Below are positions 54,236-62,957 of a stretch of 64,000 bases of DNA, in pieces. This DNA is from Chryseobacterium sp. JAH. Its GTDB lineage: Bacteria > Bacteroidota > Bacteroidia > Flavobacteriales > Weeksellaceae. The notes beneath the pieces were generated by a model. It was not told the DNA's origin. It did no database searches and saw only the letters and a list, made by a program, of their open reading frames with translations. The stretch spans positions 620,001 through 684,000 of the forward strand of contig NZ_LMAH01000003.1 in the NCBI RefSeq assembly GCF_001507335.1, written 5' to 3'. The translations under genes were made by a program, and so were the position numbers. The first letter of the stretch is position 1. Every line of letters starts with the position of its first letter.

Positions 54236-56338
54236 ATGAAAGGATTTATTTTTTTAGGACTTACCGCAAGTTCTCTGGGTTTTGCGCAAACTCGAAATAC
54301 TGATTCTCTGAAAATAAGAGAAATTGAAGCTGTCAATTTTACCAAAAGACTTCCAGTTGCCAAAGAAATCATCAATGTTCAGAAGGATCTCGAGAGCAGG
54401 AATCTGGGACAAGATTTACCAATTCTCTTAAAAAATCAAACCTCAATTATCTCGACTTCTGATGCAGGAAACGGAGTAGGTTATACTGGTTTCCGAATTC
54501 GTGGTGTTGCCGGAAGAGGAATTAACGTGATGATGAATGGCGTTCCGTTCAACGATTCTGAAAGTCAGGGAACTTTCTTTGTCAATGTTCCGGATTTGAC
54601 GAGTTCTGCATCGCAGATCGTGATTCAAAGAGGTGTCGGAACTTCCAACAACGGAGTTTCTGCCTTTGGAGCAAGTATTAATGTGATTTCGAAGGAGCCG
54701 GAAGATAAATTTTATTTTAAAACGGATGACAGCTACGGATCTTTTAATACCTATAAATATTCAGCTGAAGTTGGTTCCGGAAAGTTTTGGAAGAACCGAC
54801 TTTCGGTAACGGGAAGATATTCTCACATCCATTCTGATGGATATATCGACAGAGCATTTTCAGATTTAAATTCTTACAATTTTACAGCTGTATTTGAAGA
54901 AGGTAAAACAAAACTTCGACTAATGGCTTTTGGTGGAAAAGAAAAAACTTATCAGGCATGGAATGGCGTCGACAGAAAAACCTGGGAAACCAATCCTAAA
55001 TATAACGTTTCAGGAGCAATTTATGATACAAACTGGGAAAATGTTGTCGGATTTTATGATAATGAAACCGATAATTACAGACAAAACCATTATCAGTTGC
55101 TTTGGGAACAGGGGCTGAATGAAAGGTGGAATTTAGAAACTACTTTACATTACACCAAAGGAAGAGGATACTACGAAAACTACAAACAGGGAGATCCATA
55201 TGCAAGATACAATCTGCCTGATTTGAATGGAGAAAAATATTCAGATTTTATCAGAAAAAAATGGCTGAACAATGATTTTTACGGAATTGTTTCAACGCTC
55301 TATGGAAAGTTTGATAATCTTGATCTGAATTTTGGAGTAGTTGGAAATCAGTATTATGGAAAACATTATGGAAATGTTACCGATGTTTTCAATCCGCAGA
55401 TTCAGGAGCATGAGTATTACAGAAACCGCTCTGTGAAAAACGAAGTAGCAGGTTTTGCAAAAGCTTTGGTAAAAGTCAATGATTTCGAATTCTTTGGAGA
55501 TCTTCAGTTAAGGAATATCGATTACGATACAAAAATTTTGATGGAAGGCGACAGCGAAGGTGCCAATCTAAATAAAAACTGGCTGTTTTTTAATCCAAAA
55601 GCAGGGGTGAACTATAAATTAGGCAATGGAAAAGTCTTTGTTTCCTACGCTCACGCACAACGAGAGCCGAATCGTGACGATTTAATAGCAAACAACGATG
55701 TGAAATCAGAAAAGCTACACGATTTTGAAGCAGGAATAGAAAAGCAGTTCGGAAAAGTGGCATTCACTGCCAATCTTTATTATATGTATTATCTTAATCA
55801 GTTGGTTTTAAACGGGCAGATCAGCAATATAGGAGAATTCATCAGAACCAATTCAGGGAAAAGTTATAGAAGAGGAATTGAAATCGGAGCCTTGGCGAAA
55901 CTTTCAAAACAATGGGAAGTTACAGGGAATGTAAGTTTGAGCCAAAATAGAAATCTTGATTTCAGAATTGAAAATGAGACAGGTATTAATCAATTAGGAA
56001 ACACCGAAATTTCTTTTTCACCCAATCTAATTGCAAATTTAGGTTTGAAGTTTAATCCAAGCCAAAATTTCCAGTTTGCTTTGATGAATCAATATGTTGG
56101 AAAGCAATATTTAGACAATACAGAAACTCAGGATCTGCAGTTGAAAGATTATCTTCTGACAGATTTTAATGCTCAATATCAGTTTAACATTGCAAAGCAG
56201 GAGGTTGCTTTAAAGCTTTTGGTCAATAATGTTTTCAATCAGAAATATGTCAACAACGGTTATGTTTATAACGGCCCGATTTATTTTTCTCAGGCGGGAA
56301 CCAACTTTATGTTCGGGATCAGCTGGAAAATCCAGTAA
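54236..56338 (+). CDS. TPP-regulated TonB-dependent receptor, probable thiamin importer
   Basis: The 700-residue outer-membrane protein has a signal peptide (to about residue 18, GFA-Q), a short N-terminal stretch that may hold the TonB box, a plug domain (about 40-160: GYTGFRIRGVAGRGINVMMN, NNGVSAFGASINVIS) and a 22-strand barrel ending in a terminal aromatic-containing ISWKIQ. The TPP riboswitch upstream indicates uptake of thiamin or a precursor. Such receptors are known in Bacteroidetes from comparative genomics. No inner-membrane thiamin transporter or biosynthesis gene is next to it. Confidence 0.9.
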   Translation: MKGFIFLGLTASSLGFAQTRNTDSLKIREIEAVNFTKRLPVAKEIINVQKDLESRNLGQDLPILLKNQTSIISTSDAGNGVGYTGFRIRGVAGRGINVMMNGVPFNDSESQGTFFVNVPDLTSSASQIVIQRGVGTSNNGVSAFGASINVISKEPEDKFYFKTDDSYGSFNTYKYSAEVGSGKFWKNRLSVTGRYSHIHSDGYIDRAFSDLNSYNFTAVFEEGKTKLRLMAFGGKEKTYQAWNGVDRKTWETNPKYNVSGAIYDTNWENVVGFYDNETDNYRQNHYQLLWEQGLNERWNLETTLHYTKGRGYYENYKQGDPYARYNLPDLNGEKYSDFIRKKWLNNDFYGIVSTLYGKFDNLDLNFGVVGNQYYGKHYGNVTDVFNPQIQEHEYYRNRSVKNEVAGFAKALVKVNDFEFFGDLQLRNIDYDTKILMEGDSEGANLNKNWLFFNPKAGVNYKLGNGKVFVSYAHAQREPNRDDLIANNDVKSEKLHDFEAGIEKQFGKVAFTANLYYMYYLNQLVLNGQISNIGEFIRTNSGKSYRRGIEIGALAKLSKQWEVTGNVSLSQNRNLDFRIENETGINQLGNTEISFSPNLIANLGLKFNPSQNFQFALMNQYVGKQYLDNTETQDLQLKDYLLTDFNAQYQFNIAKQEVALKLLVNNVFNQKYVNNGYVYNGPIYFSQAGTNFMFGISWKIQ

Positions 56339-56395
56339 GTACATGAGATACCATTTCATATCATTATATTTCAGTAAAGTTTAGATTAAATTTTG

Positions 56396-56419
56396 AAGGC
56401 TGCTTCGGCGGCCTTTTTT
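56396..56419 (+). terminator. Terminator of the thiamin receptor gene
   Basis: An eight-base GC-rich stem (56396-56403 with 56408-56415, one G-U pair) has a TTCG tetraloop and is followed by T residues. Confidence 0.85.
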
Positions 56420-56574
56420 GTTTCTACAATTAAAATAAGTTAGACAAAGGCGTTTCGATTATTTTTTGAAGACAAAGGTTCATAATCCAGAATAAATTTA
56501 TCACGAAAGAAAATTCTTAGAAAATCTTTATAGGGCGTGGGAGCTCATTTCATAAGATATGATGCAAACAAATC

Positions 56575-56606
56575 TCTGAAAAAGTCACGAAAAAGTTATA
56601 AATTTG
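56575..56606 (+). promoter_or_regulatory. Promoter of the HU-CCDC81 gene, nearly leaderless
   Basis: TCTG (56575-56578), one mismatch from TTTG, is 20 bases from TAAATTTG (56599-56606), an exact -7 match. The ATG at 56614 follows after only seven bases, so the transcript probably begins at the start codon or within a few bases of it. Confidence 0.5.
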
Positions 56607-56613
56607 CCGTCAA

Positions 56614-57375
56614 ATGAATATTTCAGCTTACATTTTAGACTATTTGAAACAGTTTGGAACGGTTACCGTTCCAAAGTTTGGTGTATTTTCTCTGGAAAAT
56701 TCTAAAGCAGTTATCAACTCAGAAAACGGGAGCATCCTTCCGCCTTCCACAAAAGTTACTTTTCATTCTGATTATCAGGTTTTGTCTGATGATTTGTTGC
56801 AGTTTATCAGCAGTAAGAAAGCGGTTTCAAAAGAAGTAGCAGAAAATGAATTACAGGTTCAGACCGATTTTTGGAAGAAAAAACTTCAAGCCGAACAGTT
56901 TTTGGAAATTCAAAATCTCGGGACTATTTTTATTGAAGACGGTGCACTTCATTTTAAGGGAAACCGTCTGGAATCTGATCATCCCGATTTTTATGGTTTA
57001 GAAGAAATCCATTTTTCAGACATCAATAAAGGTGAAACGCTCGAAACTCTAAAAAATACGGACAAGGATTATAAATTCAACAAATCAATCTTGTGGATTT
57101 TCCTTTTTATCGTTCCGGTTTTAGGGATGTTGTATTTAGCATATACACAGCAGGAATTGATCTTCGGGAAAAAATCTTTTGATGATGTTTCGGTACAGAC
57201 CAAAACCAAAAGAATTGAAAAGAAAATTCCGGTAAAAATTGATTCAGTTCAGATAAAAAAAGCAGATTCTGTAAAAGCTTTTAAGGCTGACTCTTTAAGA
57301 AAAGATTCAATCAAACAGGCTGCAAAAACTTGGAAACCCAAGTACAAAAAAAGAAAATCAAGATGGCAAAAATAA
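56614..57375 (+). CDS. HU-CCDC81 domain membrane protein
   Basis: The 253-residue protein has an N-terminal pair of HU-CCDC81-type domains (about 1-60 and 60-135; motifs YLKQFGTVTVPKFGVFSL and EIQNLGTIFIEDG). A membrane helix follows (about 162-182, ILWIFLFIVPVLGMLYLAY), and then a Lys-rich tail (190-253). In Bacteroidetes this family usually ends in an SPOR peptidoglycan-binding domain; here SPOR is missing and a basic tail takes its place. A cytoplasmic DNA-binding-like fold on a membrane anchor suggests a nucleoid- or division-linked role, which is inference. The stop overlaps the thioesterase start by 13 bases. Confidence 0.8.
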   Translation: MNISAYILDYLKQFGTVTVPKFGVFSLENSKAVINSENGSILPPSTKVTFHSDYQVLSDDLLQFISSKKAVSKEVAENELQVQTDFWKKKLQAEQFLEIQNLGTIFIEDGALHFKGNRLESDHPDFYGLEEIHFSDINKGETLETLKNTDKDYKFNKSILWIFLFIVPVLGMLYLAYTQQELIFGKKSFDDVSVQTKTKRIEKKIPVKIDSVQIKKADSVKAFKADSLRKDSIKQAAKTWKPKYKKRKSRWQK

Positions 57376-57887
57376 AAAAGGCGTCAGAATCTCTGACGAT
57401 TATGACGAATATCGTACTTCCCAATGACACCAATCAGTTGAGAAACCTTTTCGGAGGAGAATTACTGGCGAGGATGGATCGTTGTGCGTCAATCTCCGCA
57501 ACAAGACATTGCGAAAGAAGAGTGGTAACAGCTTCTGTGAATCATGTTTCATTTGACCATCCGATTCCTGAAGGGGGAATTGTTGTAATGGAATCAAAAG
57601 TGTCTCGTGCGTTCTCAACATCTATGGAAATTTATGTAGATGTTTGGTTAGACGACCCGATTAATCATAAAAAAATACAGACAAATAAAGGAATTTATAC
57701 TTTCGTAGCAGTAGACGAATTCAACAGACCTATTCCAATTCCAGACATGGAGCCCGAAACTGACGTTGAAATAGAAAGATATGCAGCTGCATTAAGAAGA
57801 AAAGAACTTTCTCTTATTCTTTCAGGTAGAATGAAACCTACAGAATCAGTGGAATTAAAAAAGCTTTTTCAGGAAGAATCTAAATAA
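57363..57887 (+). CDS. Acyl-CoA thioesterase, YciA/BACH hot-dog family
   Basis: The 174-residue protein has a single hot-dog domain with the YciA-like blocks TNIVLPNDTNQLRNLFGGEL near residue 15 and RRVVTASVNHVSFDHPIP near 52. It hydrolyses acyl-CoA to the free acid and CoA in the cytosol. Chain-length preference cannot be read from the sequence. An in-frame start 33 bases earlier lies wholly inside the upstream gene, so the ATG at 57363 is preferred. The 13-base overlap implies coupled translation with the HU-CCDC81 protein. A strong terminator follows. Confidence 0.9.
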   Translation: MAKIKKASESLTIMTNIVLPNDTNQLRNLFGGELLARMDRCASISATRHCERRVVTASVNHVSFDHPIPEGGIVVMESKVSRAFSTSMEIYVDVWLDDPINHKKIQTNKGIYTFVAVDEFNRPIPIPDMEPETDVEIERYAAALRRKELSLILSGRMKPTESVELKKLFQEESK

Positions 57888-57893
57888 TCTCTT

Positions 57894-58181
57894 TTAAAGA
57901 GAGTCCGCAAATAAATACTGTAAAGATGACAGATAAAACCGACAAAAATATTTGTCGGTTTTTTGTTGCCTCTTCAAAAGTGCTTTCCAAGTAATCTGAG
58001 CGATTATAAGTTTTTCTGAATATTTTGATAATGGGAATCCGATAAAGAATAAAATAGCTGCATTGATGGCTATCTCAAGCCATAAAAATATTTTACTTCC
58101 AGATGCGTCTGCGCCTTCTGCTAAATAATGAGTCGGGATTGTTTCGTGAATTGACAGCAACTTAATCTTCAAAAAGATCAT
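57894..58181 (-). CDS. Small membrane protein of uncertain boundaries
   Basis: The 95-residue frame has a membrane helix (about 31-48) and a basic patch before it reads through the thioesterase terminator hairpin. The last 20 or so residues are therefore probably not original. Upstream in the same frame, 58182-58226 encodes an extra hydrophobic segment (PFSAFLFFLLLAY) with no start codon. A different frame offers an ATG near 58233. This looks like a real small membrane gene whose start or end has been damaged. Function unknown. Confidence 0.4.
   Translation of the reverse strand: MIFLKIKLLSIHETIPTHYLAEGADASGSKIFLWLEIAINAAILFFIGFPLSKYSEKLIIAQITWKALLKRQQKTDKYFCRFYLSSLQYLFADSL
57935..57965 (+). 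terminator. Terminator of the thioesterase gene
   Basis: A perfect 12-base stem (57935-57946 with 57951-57962) with an AATA loop is followed by T residues. Confidence 0.85.
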
Positions 58182-58332
58182 ATAAGCAAGAAGTAAAAAA
58201 AACAGAAAAGCTGAAAATGGTTTTATGTATTTGCATAGGGAGCAAAAATTGAAAAATTCTATCTTGCAAAAGCTATTTCTACAGCCGTGAATCTTACCTT
58301 TGCACCATCAAATATAAAGAATTATGTGTTCT

Positions 58333-59262
58333 ATGAGAATTTTACTCCTTGATAAAAACCACCCACTCATCACTGAACAGCTGTTGGCTAAAAACTTTAA
58401 TCTGGAAGAAGATTTTACATCTTCTTACGATGAGGTTTGCGATAAAATTGAACATTATGATGGTGTGATTATCAGAAGCAGAATTCCTTTAGATCAAAAC
58501 TTTTTGAGGAAAGCGAAAAATCTGAAATTCATTGCCAGAGTAGGTGCCGGAATGGAAAATATTGATATTCCGGTGGCTGAAGAAGTAGGTATTCAGTTGA
58601 TCAACTCTCCGGAAGGAAACAGGGATTCTGTAGCAGAACATGTTGTAGGTATGCTGTTGATCTTGATGAACAGGCTGTTCATCGCATCGAACGAAGTGAA
58701 AAATGGAATCTGGCTGCGTGAGGAAAACCGCGGTGATGAATTGCTTGGTAAAACTGTGGGATTAATCGGGTACGGAAACATGGGGAAAGCGACTGCAAAA
58801 AGATTATCTGGTTTCGGATGCAAAGTGATTTTTTATGATATTCTTCCCAATCTTTCAGATGAATTTGCGACGCAGGTTTCTTTAGATGAATTGAAAGATC
58901 ACGCTGAGGTTATAAGCTTACATGTTCCTTTGACAGACTCAACAAATTATTTAGTAAATGCTGAATTTATTTCTGAGATGAAAAATGATTTTTATTTTGT
59001 GAATACTGCAAGAGGGAAAAATGTAGAAACGAAAAGTTTAGTTGAAGCTTTAAAATCAGGTAAGGTGAAAGGAGCGTGCCTTGATGTTTTAGAATATGAA
59101 AAGGCTTCATTCGAAAATCTGGAGACAGAAAATGAGGATTTGAAATTTCTTTTAAACTCTGAAAAAGCCATTGTGACGCCTCATATTGCCGGTTGGACGC
59201 ATCAGAGCAAAGAAAAACTTGCGCAGATTATCGTTGATAAGATTGTCACTTCTTTCTGTTGA
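58333..59262 (+). CDS. D-2-hydroxyacid dehydrogenase (SerA-like)
   Basis: The 309-residue NAD-dependent oxidoreductase has a Rossmann domain with the nucleotide motif VGLIGYGNMGKATAK near residue 140. The catalytic Arg is in NTARGKN near 225, the Glu in LDVLEYE near 252, and the His in TPHIAGWTH near 281. It is related to phosphoglycerate dehydrogenases but lacks the ACT domain, so the substrate (3-phosphoglycerate, glyoxylate or another 2-oxoacid) is open. An in-frame ATG at 58324 adds three residues (MCS). The start MRILLLDK is preferred. Confidence 0.88.
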   Translation: MRILLLDKNHPLITEQLLAKNFNLEEDFTSSYDEVCDKIEHYDGVIIRSRIPLDQNFLRKAKNLKFIARVGAGMENIDIPVAEEVGIQLINSPEGNRDSVAEHVVGMLLILMNRLFIASNEVKNGIWLREENRGDELLGKTVGLIGYGNMGKATAKRLSGFGCKVIFYDILPNLSDEFATQVSLDELKDHAEVISLHVPLTDSTNYLVNAEFISEMKNDFYFVNTARGKNVETKSLVEALKSGKVKGACLDVLEYEKASFENLETENEDLKFLLNSEKAIVTPHIAGWTHQSKEKLAQIIVDKIVTSFC

Positions 59263-59392
59263 TGTACATAAAAGATTGATGAGAAATTACTCTTTGAAGG
59301 GGTGAAATTTTATGTTAAATAATTCATAATTCATTCGTCTACGTTTAAATTTGAGTTGAGTTTTATTAAATTGCCACTCATTTTTGAAACTC

Positions 59393-60655
59393 ATGAAGAA
59401 GCTTAGTTTTGTACTCGCAACAACCCTGTTTTTATTTATTTTTTCCTGTAAAAACAATTCAGAAAACAAAGAATCTCTCGCAGAGAACAGTACAAATCTC
59501 CCGAATTACGGGAATGTAGATTTGGGTAAAGTGTTTTCTCCAGAAGATGCAGTTCTTTCAAATAAAGATTTTATAGTCAATTATATCAATCAGTACTATA
59601 AAAAAGTTTGGGAAGGAAGCAATCTGAGCGGTGGAATATTGGTGGCAAAAGGGAATGATATTTTGTTCGAAAATTACAGAGGTTTTGCAAGAGAAGGCAA
59701 TAAAAATGCTATAGACAAAAATACACCTTTGCATGTGGCTTCGGTTTCAAAAACGTTGACTGCAATGGCTATGCTGAAATTGGTAGAGGCCGGAAAAATA
59801 AAATTGTCTGATCATTTAACGCAGCATTTTCCGGGATTTCCTTATCCGAATGTTACGGTTCAGACTTTATTAGACCAAAGAAGCGGACTTCCGAAATACG
59901 AATATTTTATCACAAAAATTCAGCCGGCTCCGGCAGAACTTTCAAAAAAATATATTACCAATCAGGATGTTCTGAATATGATCATCAAATACAAACCAGA
60001 TTTGGCGAGAGATACCGATACAGGTTTTATGTATTGCAATACCAACTTTGCACTTTTGGCTTTGCTGATTGAGAAAGTAACAAAAACTCCTTTTCCACAG
60101 GCTATGCAGGAGATGGTATTTAAGCCTTTAAAAATGAGTAATTCATATATTTTTCAGGAGAAAGATATTCCCACTGCTGCTCAGTCATTTTATTATGGTG
60201 GAAACAGGCTTTATCCTTTAGATCGTTTGGATCTGATTTATGGTGACAAAAATGTATACACTACGCCAAGAGATTTATTTGCATTTTCAAAAGCTATGTT
60301 TTCAAAAGATTTCTTGAAACCTCAATTGAAAGAAATGATATTTGCACCCTACAGCAACGAAAAAGCGGGACAAAATAATTACGGTTTAGGATTCAGAATG
60401 AAAATTTTTGATAATGGTGAGAAACTGACGTATCACAACGGTTGGTGGCATGGTACCAATTCAGTGTTTGCCCATCTTTTAAAATCAAAAGTTACTATTG
60501 TTGCGATTGGGAATAAATATTCAGGGAAAGTGTATTCTGCGTTGGCTCTTTCAGGTTTATTTGAAGATTTTCCTCCACAGAAAGATAAACTTACCCATAT
60601 AATGAATGATAATAAGGACACATTAAAAACAGGAACTGAAGTTTTTGGAGAATAA
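59393..60655 (+). CDS. Serine hydrolase lipoprotein of the beta-lactamase family
   Basis: The 420-residue protein has a lipoprotein signal (cysteine 19, FLFIFSC) and a beta-lactamase-type hydrolase domain (about 70-400). The nucleophile motif is SVSK (S117-K120), the YxN motif is YCN near residue 203, and the third motif region is YHNGWWHGT near 345. Class C-like proteins of this kind are often peptidases or esterases, not true beta-lactamases. A TTG nine bases upstream is possible, but the ATG at 59393 starts a normal signal. The stop lies 25 bases before the next lipoprotein gene. Confidence 0.88.
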   Translation: MKKLSFVLATTLFLFIFSCKNNSENKESLAENSTNLPNYGNVDLGKVFSPEDAVLSNKDFIVNYINQYYKKVWEGSNLSGGILVAKGNDILFENYRGFAREGNKNAIDKNTPLHVASVSKTLTAMAMLKLVEAGKIKLSDHLTQHFPGFPYPNVTVQTLLDQRSGLPKYEYFITKIQPAPAELSKKYITNQDVLNMIIKYKPDLARDTDTGFMYCNTNFALLALLIEKVTKTPFPQAMQEMVFKPLKMSNSYIFQEKDIPTAAQSFYYGGNRLYPLDRLDLIYGDKNVYTTPRDLFAFSKAMFSKDFLKPQLKEMIFAPYSNEKAGQNNYGLGFRMKIFDNGEKLTYHNGWWHGTNSVFAHLLKSKVTIVAIGNKYSGKVYSALALSGLFEDFPPQKDKLTHIMNDNKDTLKTGTEVFGE

Positions 60656-60680
60656 TGTTTATTTTTGCTCAAATATATTC

Positions 60681-62450
60681 ATGAAAAGAATTCTTCTCTT
60701 ACTGCTTGTCAGTTTTCTTGTGCATTCTTGTGCAAGAATGGGTTCTCCAGTTGGTGGTCCCAAAGACACCTTGGCTCCCAAGTTTCTTAGCTCAAATATT
60801 GATACGACAAGAGTCAATGTGAGAAGAGATATCAAAGAACTCAGAATAGATTTTGATGAATACATTACACTTAAGGACGTCAATAAAAATCTCAATATTT
60901 CTCCTCCGATAGAGAACATTACGAGAATTCTTCCGTCAAATATTGCTAATAAATATTTAATTATTCAATGGTCAGATACACTTCAGGCAAATACAACGTA
61001 CAACTTTAATTTTGGAAATTCAATTGCGGATAATAGTGAATCAAATGTTTTAAGATATTTTAATTTTGCTTTTTCCACCGGAGAAAAACTGGATGATCTA
61101 TACATAAGTGGTGAGGTGAAAGACGCTTTTACCATTATGAAACAAAGCAGCAGCGAAAATAAAATGGTAGTTGGGCTTTATCAGTTGAAAGATACCATTA
61201 ATTATAAACAGAAGCCTTATTACATTACGAAAGTAGATGATGATGGGTATTATGAACTCAATTATCTCGCTCCCGGAAAATTTAAAATTATAGCCTTTGA
61301 TGATGAGAATGGCAATTCGATCTATGATCCCGGAAAGGAGAAGATAGGTTTCCAGAAAGATACAGTGACGATTGAAAAATCTATTTCGGGTTTAAATTTA
61401 AAATTATACCCCTCTAAAAAGCCTTACAAAAAACCTGAATTGAAAGAAATTCCAGGAGGTATTTTAATGACTTTTGAAGGGAATCCCAACGATGTGAAAA
61501 TCATTTCAAAGAATGAAAAGCTTCAGGATTTTAAAGTAACGCATACTCCACAGTCAGATTCTTTGAGGATTTGGTTTGATGCTGTGAAAAATAACTTAGG
61601 TCAGACGGTGACAGAAAATGTAAAACTGGGTTATGAGGTTGATGGCAAAAAAGATTCTACTTCTGTTTTTTACAAATACAATACAAAAAATGCGATGGAT
61701 ATCAACAGTGATAACGGCGGAAATATGTTGCCTCCTAAAACTGATTTTAAGATTACATCTACTTACATTATTGATAAGATCAGCCCTGAAAAATGGGTTT
61801 TAAAAAGCGACAGTCTTACGACACAGAATTTTACTGCAAAGATTTCAGAAACCAATCCATATCAGATATTAATAAGTTCGGATTTTATTGCCGGAAAAAA
61901 ATATCAGTTAACGATTCCCAAAGAAACTGTTTCTTCTTTCTACACTAAGAATGTCCAATCAAAAAGATTCGATTTTGAAGCTGACAAAATAGAAAACTAT
62001 GGTAACCTCACATTTAAAATTCTCAATGCACCCAGCTCAAAATACTGGATACAAATGCTTGATACCTCAGAAAACGCAGTGTATCAGCAGTATGTAAGCG
62101 GGAGTGAAGTGAAATTTGATATTGTGAAACCGGGAGAATATATTGCGAGGGTGCTTGTAGACAATAATGGCAATAAACGATGGGATGAAGCTGATTTTGT
62201 GAATCAAACTTTTGCAGAAGATTCTTATATCTATTATAAAATGGTTGTGGCGAGACCACTTTGGGAAACAAGGGAAGATTGGGATCTTAATGATAAAAGA
62301 GTATTTGAAGGGATAAAAGTTGCAAAACCTAAATCATCTAATGAGAAAAAAGACACGGAGCTGGATTCTGGTCTTCTGAATAGCAACAGCTCCGACTTAA
62401 ACAGCACTTCAGGTTCAGATAATACACCAAGTAGGTTTAAACGCCAATGA
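60681..62450 (+). CDS. Ig-like domain lipoprotein
   Basis: The 589-residue protein has a lipoprotein signal (LVHSC, cysteine 17) followed by GSPVGGPKD, which is typical of this Bacteroidetes family. A Big_5-type Ig-like domain lies at about 25-125. Two segments of the type GxYxxxxFDDENGN (about 192 and about 490, the latter RVLVDNNGNKRWDEADF) resemble carboxypeptidase-regulatory or DUF2141-like beta sandwiches. The C-terminus is rich in Ser, Asn and Asp. It is probably a surface-exposed structural lipoprotein. The frame is open to 60645, but that would delay the signal peptide. It overlaps the next gene by four bases. Confidence 0.82.
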   Translation: MKRILLLLLVSFLVHSCARMGSPVGGPKDTLAPKFLSSNIDTTRVNVRRDIKELRIDFDEYITLKDVNKNLNISPPIENITRILPSNIANKYLIIQWSDTLQANTTYNFNFGNSIADNSESNVLRYFNFAFSTGEKLDDLYISGEVKDAFTIMKQSSSENKMVVGLYQLKDTINYKQKPYYITKVDDDGYYELNYLAPGKFKIIAFDDENGNSIYDPGKEKIGFQKDTVTIEKSISGLNLKLYPSKKPYKKPELKEIPGGILMTFEGNPNDVKIISKNEKLQDFKVTHTPQSDSLRIWFDAVKNNLGQTVTENVKLGYEVDGKKDSTSVFYKYNTKNAMDINSDNGGNMLPPKTDFKITSTYIIDKISPEKWVLKSDSLTTQNFTAKISETNPYQILISSDFIAGKKYQLTIPKETVSSFYTKNVQSKRFDFEADKIENYGNLTFKILNAPSSKYWIQMLDTSENAVYQQYVSGSEVKFDIVKPGEYIARVLVDNNGNKRWDEADFVNQTFAEDSYIYYKMVVARPLWETREDWDLNDKRVFEGIKVAKPKSSNEKKDTELDSGLLNSNSSDLNSTSGSDNTPSRFKRQ

Positions 62451-62905
62451 AAACATTAAAAAAAATCGTTTTCTGGATTTTGGTTTCCTTTGCGATCATT
62501 CAGTTTATACCTACTGACAAAACAAATCAACCGGTAAAGCAATCTGTAAATTTTATTGATATTAAAAAATCACCTTCAAAGGTGGTTGCATTACTTAAAA
62601 ATGCTTGCTACGATTGCCATTCAAACGAAACGCTTTATCCCAAGTATGCATATATAGCACCTTTTTCTTGGTCTGTTAAAGATCATGTCAATGAGGGGCG
62701 CGAGCATCTTAATTTTTCTGTTTGGAATACGTACAATAAAGATTTAAAAGAAAGTATGCTGAATAAAGCTGTTCAGACGTTGCAGAATAAAACGATGCCT
62801 TTGCCTGCTTATATTATTTATCATAAAGACGCCAATTTATCTGATGCAGATCGAACTATTTTAATTAAGTATTTTGAAGAAATTCTTAAAAGCAAGTCAT
62901 ACTAA
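62447..62905 (+). CDS. Haem-binding domain protein (Haem_bd)
   Basis: The 152-residue protein has a short N-terminal membrane segment or signal (about 7-20) and a Haem_bd domain with the haem c motif CYDCHSNETLYP near residue 52. The typical AYIAPFSWSVKDHVNEGREH follows near 68. It is a periplasmic mono-haem c-type protein of unknown role. It overlaps the Ig-like lipoprotein gene by four bases (ATGA), so the two are translated together. A convergent terminator follows. Confidence 0.9.
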   Translation: MKTLKKIVFWILVSFAIIQFIPTDKTNQPVKQSVNFIDIKKSPSKVVALLKNACYDCHSNETLYPKYAYIAPFSWSVKDHVNEGREHLNFSVWNTYNKDLKESMLNKAVQTLQNKTMPLPAYIIYHKDANLSDADRTILIKYFEEILKSKSY

Positions 62906-62916
62906 ACGAAAAATAA

Positions 62917-62949
62917 AAACTCCCACATCTTTTGTAAATGTGGGAGTTT
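62917..62949. terminator. Bidirectional terminator
   Basis: A perfect 12-base stem (62917-62928 with 62938-62949) with a nine-base loop lies between the convergent haem-binding and NUDIX genes. It has A-rich and T-rich flanks on both sides. Confidence 0.85.
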
Positions 62950-62957
62950 GTTTTGAT

